A stretch of 64,000 nucleotides of DNA from Rhodospirillales bacterium (GCA_019455065.1 JACFNC010000005.1:124001-188000), one strand, 5' to 3'; numbered from the stretch's first letter, positions 1-8,628 are shown. Notes: generated by a model from the letters alone, not told the origin. Numbers and translations: made by a program.

Positions 1-528
1 CACTGACTGGCACGGCAAGCCGAGTGTGGCAGGTGCGGGCGGCACCGTCAGCGCCCGGGAAAAATCCTCGCCCCCGAAAGCTAAGCCGATCACCCGCGGC
101 GTTGCAGCCAACGCCCCGACCTCGGCCAACCCCGCGGGTGTTTCGATCAGCGGCAACAGGCACGTCGCACCCTGCGGCAAGCCGGCGCGCAGCTCCAATT
201 CGCCGATCAGTGCCGCGACCGCTCGCACCTGACCCGCGTCCTCGACCTTCGGAAGCATGATGGCGCGCACCGACGACCCTACCGCCGCGCGCAGATCCTC
301 GATCAGGTCGAGCCATGAGGCGTTCACACGCACGACGACCGGGACCCCCTTGCCCGCCAGACGAGAGCTTTCTTCGGCTATGCGAAGTCTGGCATCAGGT
401 TTCGCCGTCGGCGCAACGCCGTCCTCGAGATCGAGAATGACGGCGTCGGCGTCGCGCTGGTGCGCCTTCGCCAGCAAGCGCGTAGCGTCAGCCGGCACGA
501 ACAGAAGTGAACGCCAACCATTCCTCAT
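1..528 (-). CDS. HpcH/HpaI aldolase / CitE-like acyl-CoA lyase (3' end cut by window edge)
   Basis: Read on the minus strand, an open frame starts at ATG 528 and runs off the left edge after about 176 codons. It shows the CitE/citramalyl-CoA lyase family pattern: RSLLFVPA at the N-terminus, ILDLEDGVAP, LPKVED, LIETPAGL and LAFGGEDF, which carry the acidic and arginine residues that bind Mg2+ and the oxoacid. The family cleaves malyl-, methylmalyl- or citramalyl-CoA. The start overlaps the stop of the upstream hydratase gene as ATGA, so the two are translationally coupled. With a CaiB transferase and a MaoC-type hydratase upstream, I infer a citramalyl-CoA lyase giving acetyl-CoA and pyruvate. 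Malyl-type lyases cannot be excluded, and the C-terminus is outside the window. Confidence 0.85.
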   Translation of the reverse strand, partial: MRNGWRSLLFVPADATRLLAKAHQRDADAVILDLEDGVAPTAKPDARLRIAEESSRLAGKGVPVVVRVNASWLDLIEDLRAAVGSSVRAIMLPKVEDAGQVRAVAALIGELELRAGLPQGATCLLPLIETPAGLAEVGALAATPRVIGLAFGGEDFSRALTVPPAPATLGLPCQSV

Positions 529-1361
529 GTTTCGATTTCGGCGGTCATGGCGACTTCCCCGCCGTCGTCCACCGCCCACAAATCGGCGCCGCTCGCGCGC
601 GGGGCGCCGCAAAGGGTGAGCCGCCGGCCGTCGAACAACGGCCGCCGCGCCCGGAAACGGAAAGCGGTGACGGTGGCCTGGGGGTTGTGGCGTAGAAAGA
701 GGTCGACCAGCAATGTCGCGGTCAGGGGGCCGTGCACCACCAATCCCGGATAGCCTTCTGTCTCCGTCGCATAGGGGCGATCGTAGTGGATGCGGTGCGC
801 ATTGAAGGTCAGCGCGGAATAGCGGAACAGGAGTACGGGATCGGGAATGATCGTGCGGCTCCACGCAGGATTGGCTGGCATTTCTTCGGGCGCTTGTGCC
901 GCCGTGTGCGCCGCCGCCTTGTCTCGATAGACGATTTCCTGAACTTCGGTCACGGCCGGCCCGCCCGGCGTGCTGATGACGTGCCTCACCTTGACGAAGA
1001 CGAGGCGGCCCGACTTGCCCGTCTTGGGCGTGACCTCGGCGATTGACGAGCGGCGCGTGAGCGGCACCCCCACGGGGATGGGCAGATGGAAGGTCAGGCC
1101 GCCTGCGGCCCACATGCGGCGCGGCAATTCGATCGGCGGCAGGAAGCCGCCGCGCCGCGGATGGCCGTCGACCCCGATGCCGCTTTGGGTGGTCTGGGTC
1201 TGAAAGAACAGCCAGTGACCGAGCGGCGGTAGGACATCGCGAACCCAGGGCGGCTCCTCGTGGTCCAAGGTGGCGGCGAGGCGAGCCAGGACCGATGCTG
1301 TGGCGACGTCGCGCCCCAGTTCGGTGCGCCCGACCCACTGCCGCGTGTCTTCCAACTCCAT
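525..1361 (-). CDS. MaoC/HTD2-type acyl-CoA hydratase (itaconyl-CoA or mesaconyl-C4-CoA hydratase-like)
   Basis: The protein has 278 residues and the two-half hot-dog layout of the FAS1-dehydratase/HTD2 family. The N-terminal half carries LPPLGHWLFF and the conserved substrate-loop segment MWAAGGLTFHLPIP. The C-terminal half carries the hydratase motif FNAHRIHYDRPYA, where the Asp/Tyr/His region acts on the enoyl-CoA, followed by the VHGPL element. Family members hydrate mesaconyl-C4-CoA or itaconyl-CoA in the cytoplasm. I chose ATG 1361 because it overlaps the stop of the CoA-transferase gene (ATGA); a TTG one codon earlier is less likely. Position between a CaiB transferase and a CitE-like lyase matches the Ict-Ich-Ccl order of reactions. 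The exact acyl substrate is inferred from context. Confidence 0.85.
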   Translation of the reverse strand: MELEDTRQWVGRTELGRDVATASVLARLAATLDHEEPPWVRDVLPPLGHWLFFQTQTTQSGIGVDGHPRRGGFLPPIELPRRMWAAGGLTFHLPIPVGVPLTRRSSIAEVTPKTGKSGRLVFVKVRHVISTPGGPAVTEVQEIVYRDKAAAHTAAQAPEEMPANPAWSRTIIPDPVLLFRYSALTFNAHRIHYDRPYATETEGYPGLVVHGPLTATLLVDLFLRHNPQATVTAFRFRARRPLFDGRRLTLCGAPRASGADLWAVDDGGEVAMTAEIET

Positions 1362-2482
1362 CAACCAAACTCGCGACGGATGGCCGCCGAGTGTTGCCCG
1401 ACGGCCGGAACCGGGCGGGCGCGAAACTCGTCGCCACGCCAGCGCACCGGCGGCGCCACCGTGGCGGCGGGTCCCGACGGGGTCGAAACGGTCATGCGCC
1501 GTAGCTGGGCGTGCGTCGACAGATCGGCGACGCCGTTGAGCGATCCAAAGGCGATCCGCGCATCTTGCAGCCGGGCGACGAGGAGCGGCCGGTCGAGACC
1601 GGCGAACACCTCGCCGATGACCGCGTCCAGCGCCGGGCGGTTGGCGACCCGCGCGGGGTTCGAGCTAAAGCGCGGATCGACGGCGACCTCGGGTCGCTCG
1701 AGAACCTTCTCGCAGAACGCAAGCCACTCCCGCTCGTTCTGGATGGCCAACACCACGTCGCGGCCATCGCCCACGGGATAGGCGCCATACGGTGCGATGG
1801 AGGGATGGTTGAGCCCCACCCGCTGCGGGGCCTTGCCGGCGTAGTCGTAGTGCAGAAGCGGCACGGTCATCCAGTCGGCCAGCGCGTCGAACAACGACAC
1901 CTGGATGCCACGGCCGACCCCGGTCCTGTCACGCTCGTAGAGGGCCTGGAGCACGGCGGCATGGGCGTACATGCCGCAGGCGATGTCGGCGACCGAGACA
2001 CCCACCCGGCCCGGGCTTTCGGGTGCGCCGGTAATCGACGCCAGTGCCGTCTCGCTTTGCACCAACAGGTCGTAGGCCTTCATGTCCCGGTAGGGGCCGT
2101 CCTCGCCATAGCCGCTGATGTCGCAGGTGATCAGCCGGGGGTGGCGCGCGCGCAGCGTGTCGGCACCGAACCCCGCGCGCTCGGCGGCACCGGGAGCCAG
2201 GTTCTGCACGAACACGTCGGCGCTGGCGACGATGCGGGCGAGCAAGGCGGAATCATCAGGCTCCTTGATGTCGAGGACCAGCGATTCCTTCCCGCGGTTC
2301 AGCCAAACGAAATAGGCGCTTTCGCCATGGACGACGTGATCGTAGCCGCGCGCGAAGTCGCCTTCTTCGCGCTCGATCTTGATGACCCGCGCGCCGGCGT
2401 CGGCCAGGCGGGACGTGCAGAACGGCGCCGCCACCGCCTGTTCCAGCGCGACGACCAACAGGCCTTCGAGAGCACCGGCCAT
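1361..2482 (-). CDS. CaiB/BaiF family CoA-transferase (type III)
   Basis: This 373-residue protein starts with ALEGLLVVALEQAVAAPF, followed by CTSRLADAGARVIKIE, the usual N-terminus of type III CoA-transferases. The catalytic aspartate sits in ADIACGMYAHAAV, about residue 170. Family members move CoA from one carboxylic acid to another through an aspartyl-CoA anhydride. It is one base downstream of the acyl-CoA dehydrogenase gene and overlaps the following hydratase start, so it lies within one polycistronic message. By analogy to the Pseudomonas itaconate cluster it could be a succinyl-CoA:itaconate CoA-transferase. A mesaconyl C1:C4 transferase is the main alternative, and sequence alone does not settle it. 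Confidence 0.88.
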   Translation of the reverse strand: MAGALEGLLVVALEQAVAAPFCTSRLADAGARVIKIEREEGDFARGYDHVVHGESAYFVWLNRGKESLVLDIKEPDDSALLARIVASADVFVQNLAPGAAERAGFGADTLRARHPRLITCDISGYGEDGPYRDMKAYDLLVQSETALASITGAPESPGRVGVSVADIACGMYAHAAVLQALYERDRTGVGRGIQVSLFDALADWMTVPLLHYDYAGKAPQRVGLNHPSIAPYGAYPVGDGRDVVLAIQNEREWLAFCEKVLERPEVAVDPRFSSNPARVANRPALDAVIGEVFAGLDRPLLVARLQDARIAFGSLNGVADLSTHAQLRRMTVSTPSGPAATVAPPVRWRGDEFRARPVPAVGQHSAAIRREFG

Positions 2483-2483
2483 G

Positions 2484-3647
2484 TCAGAAACTCTTGGGCA
2501 TGCCGAGCACGTGGGTGGCGACGTGCGAGAGGATGAGATTGGTCGAGATCGGCGCGATCTGGTAAAGCCGGGTTTCGCGGAACTTGCGCTCGACGTCGTA
2601 CTCCTCGGCGAAGCCGAAGCCGCCGTGGGTCTGCAGGCAGGTGTCGGCGGCGTGCCAACTGGCCTCCGAGGCCACCAGCTTGGCCATGTTGGCCTCGGCG
2701 CCGCAAGGCCGCCCGGCGTCGAACAGATCGATGCCCTTCTGGACCATCAGCGCCGCCGCCTCGGTCTCGACGTGGGCGCGCGCGATCGGGAACTGGATGC
2801 CCTGATTGGCGCCGATGGGGCGGCCGAACACCTCGCGGGTCCTGGCATAGGCGGCGGCGCGATCGACGAAGAAGCGGGCGTCGCCGATGCACTCGCTGGC
2901 GATCAGCAGCCGCTCGGCGTTCATGCCGTCCAGGATGTACTCGAACCCGCGTCCTTCCTCGCCGATCAGGTTTTCGGCCGGCACGTCCAGATTGTCGATG
3001 AAGATTTCGGTGGTGCCGTGATTGATCATGGTGCGCAGCGGCTTGATGGTCAGGCCGTTGCCGACCGCCCGGCGCAAATCGACGAGCAGCACGCTCATGC
3101 CCTGCGACGGCTTGGCGACCTGGTCGCGCGGCGTGGTGCGCACGAGCAGCACCATCCAGTCGGAATGCTCGGCGCGCGAGATGAACACCTTCTGGCCGTT
3201 GACGACGTATCGGTCGCCCTGGCGGCGCGCGAAGGTGCGGATGCGCGTGGTGTCGGTGCCGCTGGTGGGCTCGGTGACGCCGAACGCCTGCAGGCGGATC
3301 TCGCCGGCGGCGATGCCGGGCAGGAGCATCCGCTTCTGTTCGGGACTGCCGTGCCGCAGCACGGTGCCCATGGTGTACATCTGGGCGTGGCAGGCGGCGC
3401 CGTTGCACCCCGAGCGATGAATCTCCTCGAGGATGGCGCCGGCCGCGGCGATGCCCAGGCCCGAGCCGCCGTACTCCTCGGGGATCAGCACCGACAGGAA
3501 GCCCGCGGCGGTGAGCGCCTGGACGAACTCGGTCGGATAGGTCCGCTCGGCATCGAGCCGCCGCCAATACTCCCCCGGAAAGCGCGCGCAGAGCTTGCGC
3601 ACGGCGTCGCGGATTTCGGGGAAGGTTTCCGTTGAAGGTACGCTCAT
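2484..3647 (-). CDS. Acyl-CoA dehydrogenase, subfamily lacking the usual C-terminal Glu
   Basis: A 387-residue flavoprotein with the ACAD order: an N-terminal helical domain (IPEEYGGSGLG), the FAD-binding middle stretch LQAFGVTEPTSGTDTT, and the C-terminal HGGFGFAEEYDVERKFRETR signature. It should oxidise an acyl-CoA to the 2-enoyl-CoA and pass electrons to ETF. The segment that normally reads YQIGEGTSEI reads YQIAPISTNL, so the common catalytic Glu is absent. A Glu is present in NAERLLIA at the position used by isovaleryl-CoA dehydrogenase. It starts one base after the ferredoxin gene ends and is followed one base later by the CoA-transferase. By analogy with the Pseudomonas itaconate cluster, methylsuccinyl-CoA is a plausible substrate, but this is inference. 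Confidence 0.88.
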   Translation of the reverse strand: MSVPSTETFPEIRDAVRKLCARFPGEYWRRLDAERTYPTEFVQALTAAGFLSVLIPEEYGGSGLGIAAAGAILEEIHRSGCNGAACHAQMYTMGTVLRHGSPEQKRMLLPGIAAGEIRLQAFGVTEPTSGTDTTRIRTFARRQGDRYVVNGQKVFISRAEHSDWMVLLVRTTPRDQVAKPSQGMSVLLVDLRRAVGNGLTIKPLRTMINHGTTEIFIDNLDVPAENLIGEEGRGFEYILDGMNAERLLIASECIGDARFFVDRAAAYARTREVFGRPIGANQGIQFPIARAHVETEAAALMVQKGIDLFDAGRPCGAEANMAKLVASEASWHAADTCLQTHGGFGFAEEYDVERKFRETRLYQIAPISTNLILSHVATHVLGMPKSF

Positions 3648-3648
3648 C

Positions 3649-4494
3649 TCACCCGCCTAACTCGATCGTTCCAATGAACCGGCTGGCGTCCAGACGCGCC
3701 GCCGTGGTGGCCGCTCCCCATTCCGGATGGGAGCAATCCAGCCTATAGTCGCCCTCCCGGCGTTCAAGACCGTCGATCTTGAAATCCCCGAAGGCGTCGC
3801 TGACGGTTTCGCCGATCAGGCGCTGGCCAAGGTACAGCCGGACCGTGGCTCCGGCGACGTTCTCGCGCCGGCCGTTCACTTCGGCCACGAGGTTGCCGCC
3901 GACGAACCAGGCCAGGAACCGCTCCATGTTGCGGTAGAACACCCTCGGCCGGGTACGGAACTCGGGGTTTAATACCCGCAAGCCTTCGCTCTCAGCGCGG
4001 CGTGCCAGCGCGGCGTCGTCGAGCCTCACGGCCTCGATGGCATCCGTCGGGCACACCTGGGCGCAGCGCGGGCGCGGCCATCCCTGGTCGAGGAGGTGAG
4101 CGTCGAAGATCCAGGTCTGCGGCACCTCGCGAGCCTCGTTCCACGCGATGGCGTGATACGGGCAGGACGTTACGATGTCTCTGCGACCTTTCGTGCGTTC
4201 CGGATCCATCAGGACGATGCCGTCCGAGCGCTTGTAGACCGAGCCGTCGCCGGCAGCGCGCACGCAGGGAGGTTCGTCACAGTGGTTGCACATCACCGGC
4301 ATGTAGGCGGCGTCCACCATCGGGCCGTTGCCGCGCACTTCGCGGCGCAGCGTGATCAGCGGCCGGCCGTCGCGCGGCTGGGCCGCCGCGTAGCCGGGAA
4401 AATCGTTGCCGTCGTGTTCGTCCTTGGCGGCGACGACGCAGTTGTGGCAGTTGGCGCACTTCGCCACGTCGATGATCAGGGCCCACTTGCTCAT
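3649..4494 (-). CDS. 4Fe-4S electron-transfer subunit of a DMSO-reductase-family enzyme, with C-terminal Cna-B-like domain
   Basis: Starting at ATG 4494, which overlaps the stop of the catalytic-subunit gene, the protein has 281 residues. Cysteine motifs of the NrfC/DmsB type are visible: CANCHNC near the N-terminus, CNHCDEPPC, then CPYHA, and CAQVC further on, enough for up to four clusters, although the third group shows fewer cysteines than usual. The last about 80 residues (NLVAEVNGRRENVAGATVRL onward) look like a beta-sandwich Cna-B/carboxypeptidase-regulatory fold. That domain pairing is typical of the beta subunit of pyrogallol-phloroglucinol transhydroxylase. There is no signal peptide, so it should act in the cytoplasm with the neighbouring molybdenum subunit. 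Confidence 0.88.
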   Translation of the reverse strand: MSKWALIIDVAKCANCHNCVVAAKDEHDGNDFPGYAAAQPRDGRPLITLRREVRGNGPMVDAAYMPVMCNHCDEPPCVRAAGDGSVYKRSDGIVLMDPERTKGRRDIVTSCPYHAIAWNEAREVPQTWIFDAHLLDQGWPRPRCAQVCPTDAIEAVRLDDAALARRAESEGLRVLNPEFRTRPRVFYRNMERFLAWFVGGNLVAEVNGRRENVAGATVRLYLGQRLIGETVSDAFGDFKIDGLERREGDYRLDCSHPEWGAATTAARLDASRFIGTIELGG

Positions 4495-7466
4495 TCCGCG
4501 GCCTCCCTCGTCACGCCGTCCCATTTCTCGATTTCGACCATGCAGGAATTGGGCGCGATCGCTTCGGTGCCCCGTTCGATGGTGCGACCGGGGGTCAGCA
4601 GGTTGACACAGCCGCCTCGGTCGACGAGGCCGCGCGCGGTCTCCACCAGGTCGAGTTGGGCGCTCGATTCGTAGGTCTTGACCACGCCGGCGCTGACCAG
4701 GGGCGAGACGTTCGCCGCACACACCACCGCCCCGCGATCGTTGAAGACGACGACGAGGTCGCCATGCCGGATCGCCCGCTGTGCGGCGTCCTCGGGGTTG
4801 ACGTGGACGATGCGGTATCGGAAGCCGTTGATCGCGACGCGATGGTCGGCGATATGGCCGGCATAGCTGTCGGCCTCGTCGCCGTAGGTGTGGAAGGTGT
4901 ACGGCGGGTGAGCCGATACCATCTGCAGGGGAAACCGGCGCGCCAACTCTTCCACACCGGGTCCTTCCCACGCCGGGATATAGCGGTTCAGAGCCGGGCG
5001 GTCGGGGTTGTCGGGTTCGGCGCGGGCCAGAGTGTGCGAGACGAACTCGATCTTGCCGGTCTGGGTCTGCAAACCCTTGCCGAACTCGTCGACGTAGAGG
5101 GCCGGAAGGGGATGGGGCTCGGGCACGTCCTTCTGGCGATCCTCGGCGTACCATTGCATGTAGCGAGGATAGCGCGTGGCGGCGGGCTCGGGGGGCAGAA
5201 CGTAATAGCCCTTCTTGAGGAAGTCCTTCCAGGAGATGACCTTGGCGAGGTCGGAGGAATCGAAAACCCTCTTGCACCAGTCGAGTTCGCTGCACCCTTC
5301 CGAGAACATCGCCCCCATGCCGAGCTTCTGGAGAATCTCGAGAAAGATCTGGTAGTCCGATTTCGACTCGCCCAGCGGCTCGATGCATTTGTGCTGCATG
5401 ACGAAGACGCGGTGGTTGAGCTGGCTTTGCGAGTGATGGATGTAGCCCGCGCAATTGGCCCACTCGCCGATGTCCCAGCGCTCCAGTGCCGTGCAGGCGG
5501 GCAGGATCACGTCGGCAAACTGGGCCTCCCCTTCCATGAAGACCGATTGGTTGACGATGAATTCGAGCCCTGGATGCCGATAAGCGTCGATAAGGCGGGA
5601 CGAGTGCGGAACGGTGCCGAACGAGCTGCTTCCGTATCGGTAGAGCATGTGGACCGGCGCGTATCCCTTCATGGGATAGTGGACCGGCTCGAATTGGGCC
5701 TCGAGTGCCGATCCGTCCCACAGATAGCCGGTCGCCTTGCCGTCGATGATCGCCTCGGCCAGCCGCTGGCGCGGAATTATCTGTTTGACCGGGTTCATCG
5801 TCAGCACATGTGGCATCCGGCAATAGTTGTTGATGCCGGTGGCGGTGTGGGCGAGATCGCCTGAAATGCCGCCCTCTGAGTAACCAGGAAAGTAAAACGT
5901 CTCGTCGAGCGTGCCGGAGAATTGGAGATTTCCGAAGTTGACCCCCGGCTTTCCCCATCCCTGCATCGCCATCATCAAGATCATGCAGCGCGCCCATTGC
6001 GATGCCGTGGCCGAGCGGGCGGCGCCGCCAAAACCCACGCCCAGGCCACCCGCCGCGAGATACGTCTTCCGGGATCCCCACAGCCGGGCCAGGCTGCGCA
6101 CGTCCTTCGCCGGGATCCCGGTTTCAGCTTCCTGCCATTCCGGAGATTTCGGGATGCCGTCGGTGGTTCCCAGCACGTAGTCCCGCCATTCGTCAAACCC
6201 GGCCGTGCGGCGCGCCACGTACTCCTTGTCGTACAGCCCTTCGACGATCCATTCATGCATGATCGCGATGGCGAGCGCCGGGTCGGTCGCGGGACGGATG
6301 GGAATCCACTTGCCGCCCAAAAGCTGCGCCGTCGCGTTCAGGTGCGGGTCGATATGGACGAACTCGATCCCCAATTCCTTGGCCCACAATCGCCTCTGCG
6401 TCCCCTCGAAGGCCGAATAGACCCCGCCCGTCGACTCGGGGTCGCTCGACCAGAACACGATCATCTCCGCCTCTTTGAGGCAGTCTTCCATGGTGCCGTA
6501 GAATCCCGGCAGTCCAAGCCGCAGGCTGTTGCCGAAATGGTGTTGTGCGCCCCAGTACCACCCCTCCCAGCTGATCGGGCTGAATCCCATCCGGGTGAAG
6601 CCGATCATGTTGCCGAATCGGGTCATCGCGCTCAGCCAGTAGCCGACGTTTCCCCATTGATGGTGGGCGGGATGGAACAGTGCGATCGCCCCGGGTCCGT
6701 ACTGCTTCTTCATGCGGCGGATTTCCGCCGCCACGATGTCCAGCGCTTCGTCCCAGGAGATCCGTTCATATCCCGATTTCCCGCGGTTTTGCGGGTTCCG
6801 CTCGCCGTCCGGGTCGAAATCGACCCGTTTCATCGGGTAGAGCAGCCGCTTTTCGGAATAGACCAAGGACTTTATCGCGAGAGCGTGGGGGCTGGCCGTG
6901 GTCTTGCGTGCGGGACTGAAGGACCTTTCACGCGCCTCGACCGACCAGCTGGGAGCATCGTCGTTCGTGAAGTCGATCGGTGTAACCCGAAGAATCCGCC
7001 CGTCACGCACGTACACGAACAGCGGGCCGCCGTTGGTATTTGTCGTGTATCGCACCGTGCCATCCGGCATTCGGTGTCCGAATGCCCAACCGGCTGTCTC
7101 GACAAGCCCCATCAACTGCATGAACCAGACGACCGCCGCATCACGGCCGGTAACCACCACTTTGAAGTTCTTCGCCGCGTCGATGGCGAAGCCCCTGTCG
7201 ACGCCCGGCTTCATCATGGCGAGGGCGGTCGCCGCGTCCTTGAAGGCGATCGACACGTCCGGCTGCGGATGGGCTCCTGGCCGGCCATGCACGCCGCCCC
7301 GGCCGAAGACGAAGTGGCGGACGATGCTCTTGTCCTTCAGTCCTATCTGGACCACGCACTCGCCGCGGCGCCGCATGTGCTCCTTCACCGAAGCGTGTTT
7401 GGCGGCCGCGCGCCGCAAGACCGTCGGCAGCGCCGTCAGCAGCGTCCGCAGCATGGTTCTTTTCAT
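4491..7466 (-). CDS. Molybdopterin oxidoreductase, transhydroxylase-like catalytic subunit with N-terminal SCP2-like domain
   Basis: This 991-residue protein has two parts. Residues about 30-125 resemble an SCP2 sterol-carrier fold (VVQIGLKDKSIVRHFVFGRG and PDVSIAFKDAATAL). From about 140 onward it is a bis-MGD enzyme of the DMSO reductase family without an N-terminal FeS motif, and with MGD-binding segments such as IVFWSSDPEST. Compared with pyrogallol-phloroglucinol transhydroxylase as I remember it, His268, Tyr276, Ser299 (likely Mo ligand) and Trp300 match His144, Tyr152, Ser175 and Trp176 at exact spacing. Arg153 and Asp174 become Trp277 and Ile298. There is no Tat signal, so it is cytoplasmic. 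ATG 7466 follows a GGGAGGGG ribosome site. It is the first of two coupled subunit genes; the reaction, hydroxylation or reduction of a ring or alkyl compound, is unknown. Confidence 0.85.
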   Translation of the reverse strand: MKRTMLRTLLTALPTVLRRAAAKHASVKEHMRRRGECVVQIGLKDKSIVRHFVFGRGGVHGRPGAHPQPDVSIAFKDAATALAMMKPGVDRGFAIDAAKNFKVVVTGRDAAVVWFMQLMGLVETAGWAFGHRMPDGTVRYTTNTNGGPLFVYVRDGRILRVTPIDFTNDDAPSWSVEARERSFSPARKTTASPHALAIKSLVYSEKRLLYPMKRVDFDPDGERNPQNRGKSGYERISWDEALDIVAAEIRRMKKQYGPGAIALFHPAHHQWGNVGYWLSAMTRFGNMIGFTRMGFSPISWEGWYWGAQHHFGNSLRLGLPGFYGTMEDCLKEAEMIVFWSSDPESTGGVYSAFEGTQRRLWAKELGIEFVHIDPHLNATAQLLGGKWIPIRPATDPALAIAIMHEWIVEGLYDKEYVARRTAGFDEWRDYVLGTTDGIPKSPEWQEAETGIPAKDVRSLARLWGSRKTYLAAGGLGVGFGGAARSATASQWARCMILMMAMQGWGKPGVNFGNLQFSGTLDETFYFPGYSEGGISGDLAHTATGINNYCRMPHVLTMNPVKQIIPRQRLAEAIIDGKATGYLWDGSALEAQFEPVHYPMKGYAPVHMLYRYGSSSFGTVPHSSRLIDAYRHPGLEFIVNQSVFMEGEAQFADVILPACTALERWDIGEWANCAGYIHHSQSQLNHRVFVMQHKCIEPLGESKSDYQIFLEILQKLGMGAMFSEGCSELDWCKRVFDSSDLAKVISWKDFLKKGYYVLPPEPAATRYPRYMQWYAEDRQKDVPEPHPLPALYVDEFGKGLQTQTGKIEFVSHTLARAEPDNPDRPALNRYIPAWEGPGVEELARRFPLQMVSAHPPYTFHTYGDEADSYAGHIADHRVAINGFRYRIVHVNPEDAAQRAIRHGDLVVVFNDRGAVVCAANVSPLVSAGVVKTYESSAQLDLVETARGLVDRGGCVNLLTPGRTIERGTEAIAPNSCMVEIEKWDGVTREAAE

Positions 7467-7551
7467 GCGGTTCCCCTCCCCCCTCGGCCGCCTCGGGCCG
7501 CTTCCGGCCAGCGGATGGAGACGCGGATGCGTCTCCTATCCGCCGCCGGTA

Positions 7552-8628
7552 TTAGACCGTCCAGCCGTGTTTCGCACAGAGGTCCTGAATTTCCGGCAGA
7601 TCGTAAGCGAGAAGGCGCCCGTTCAGGATGCAGGGCTCGTCGTTTATGTAGACGTTCGGCGTAATCATCAATTGATCCAGGTGTACGCCAGGAAACACCT
7701 GCATGTCGTTGTCGATGCTGTTGCCCATGGCGCAGTGCAGGGTGCCCGCCCGGCGGTGCGCCTCGACATGCGCAACGTCCTCGAGATGCAAGCGCGCCTT
7801 GGCGTTCGTGCCGATCATCAACTCCCCGATGTGATTGGCATCCGGCCCGTACTTCTTGATGATGCCTTGGAAGAAACCGACGACGTCCGGGTCGCCGTCG
7901 AAGTCGATCACGCGCCCCTTCTTGATCACGAACTTCAAAGGCGTCTTCAGCCGCCCGTGGATCGTGTGGGCGGCGTCGAAATACAGGGTTCCCTCCGAGG
8001 TCCACTGCGGCCACACCCCGACTACCCCGAAACCGCCGGCGAAATTCCCGAACCGTTCCAGCCAAGTGCCATTCTTGTGGTAAGTCCCGAGCGGGCCGAT
8101 GCAGCCTTCCCAGCCGACGACGTATTCAGGTTTCATGTCCGCCGTGAGGTCACTGCCCTTCTCGCAGGTGACGCGGATCTGGCGCCCTTTGAGCCACTGG
8201 TCGCGGACGATCTGGGTGACCCGGAAAACGATTTCCGCGGGGAAGCGGGCCCCCTCGCAGGCCAGTTCCTCGATGTCGTAGGCGTACATGCCGAGATAGC
8301 GGGCCCCGGCGGCGATGGCGGCGTTGCGGGCCTTGGTGTGGCTGATCGTGATGAACAGCGGGGCGATGATGATGTCGGCAGCCTTCATCGCCTCGGCGAC
8401 CACGGCCGGCGGCTCCTGGTTGGGGATCTCGGCGGCTTTCATGATGATCACCGAGACGTCGGCTCCGATCTCGCGGCAGACGGCGTTCACCGCCTCGACG
8501 CGACGGAAGTCGGTCTTCGTGTCGGTCACCACCAGTACCTTCTCACCCTTTTTCACATTGCCGTAGTTGATGCAGCAATTGCGGGCGCCCTCCATCAGGT
8601 CGCCCAGCCGAAGCGTCTCATAGGCCAT
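7552..8628 (-). CDS. NicX / aminopeptidase T (M29)-like metalloprotein
   Basis: A 358-residue protein of the family that holds both the M29 leucyl aminopeptidases and the Fe(II) 2,5-dihydroxypyridine 5,6-dioxygenase NicX. The start ATG 8628 has a clear GGAGGT eight bases upstream; a longer frame exists but has no ribosome site. Candidate metal ligands are His266 (NHIGELMIGTN), His316 and Asp318 (PGVHLDQL). The HxD pair and its distance from His266 are close to the His265/His318/Asp320 set I recall for NicX. It is transcribed with the molybdenum enzyme 85 bases downstream, which favours a ring-modifying or ring-opening job over peptidase activity. The substrate is not known. Confidence 0.75.
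   Translation of the reverse strand: MAYETLRLGDLMEGARNCCINYGNVKKGEKVLVVTDTKTDFRRVEAVNAVCREIGADVSVIIMKAAEIPNQEPPAVVAEAMKAADIIIAPLFITISHTKARNAAIAAGARYLGMYAYDIEELACEGARFPAEIVFRVTQIVRDQWLKGRQIRVTCEKGSDLTADMKPEYVVGWEGCIGPLGTYHKNGTWLERFGNFAGGFGVVGVWPQWTSEGTLYFDAAHTIHGRLKTPLKFVIKKGRVIDFDGDPDVVGFFQGIIKKYGPDANHIGELMIGTNAKARLHLEDVAHVEAHRRAGTLHCAMGNSIDNDMQVFPGVHLDQLMITPNVYINDEPCILNGRLLAYDLPEIQDLCAKHGWTV

Noticed and set aside
2379-3635. Long rightward frame opposite the acyl-CoA dehydrogenase gene
   Set aside because: It mirrors the codon pattern of the strongly supported leftward gene; in DNA this GC-rich such antisense frames are common, and its translation shows no domain.
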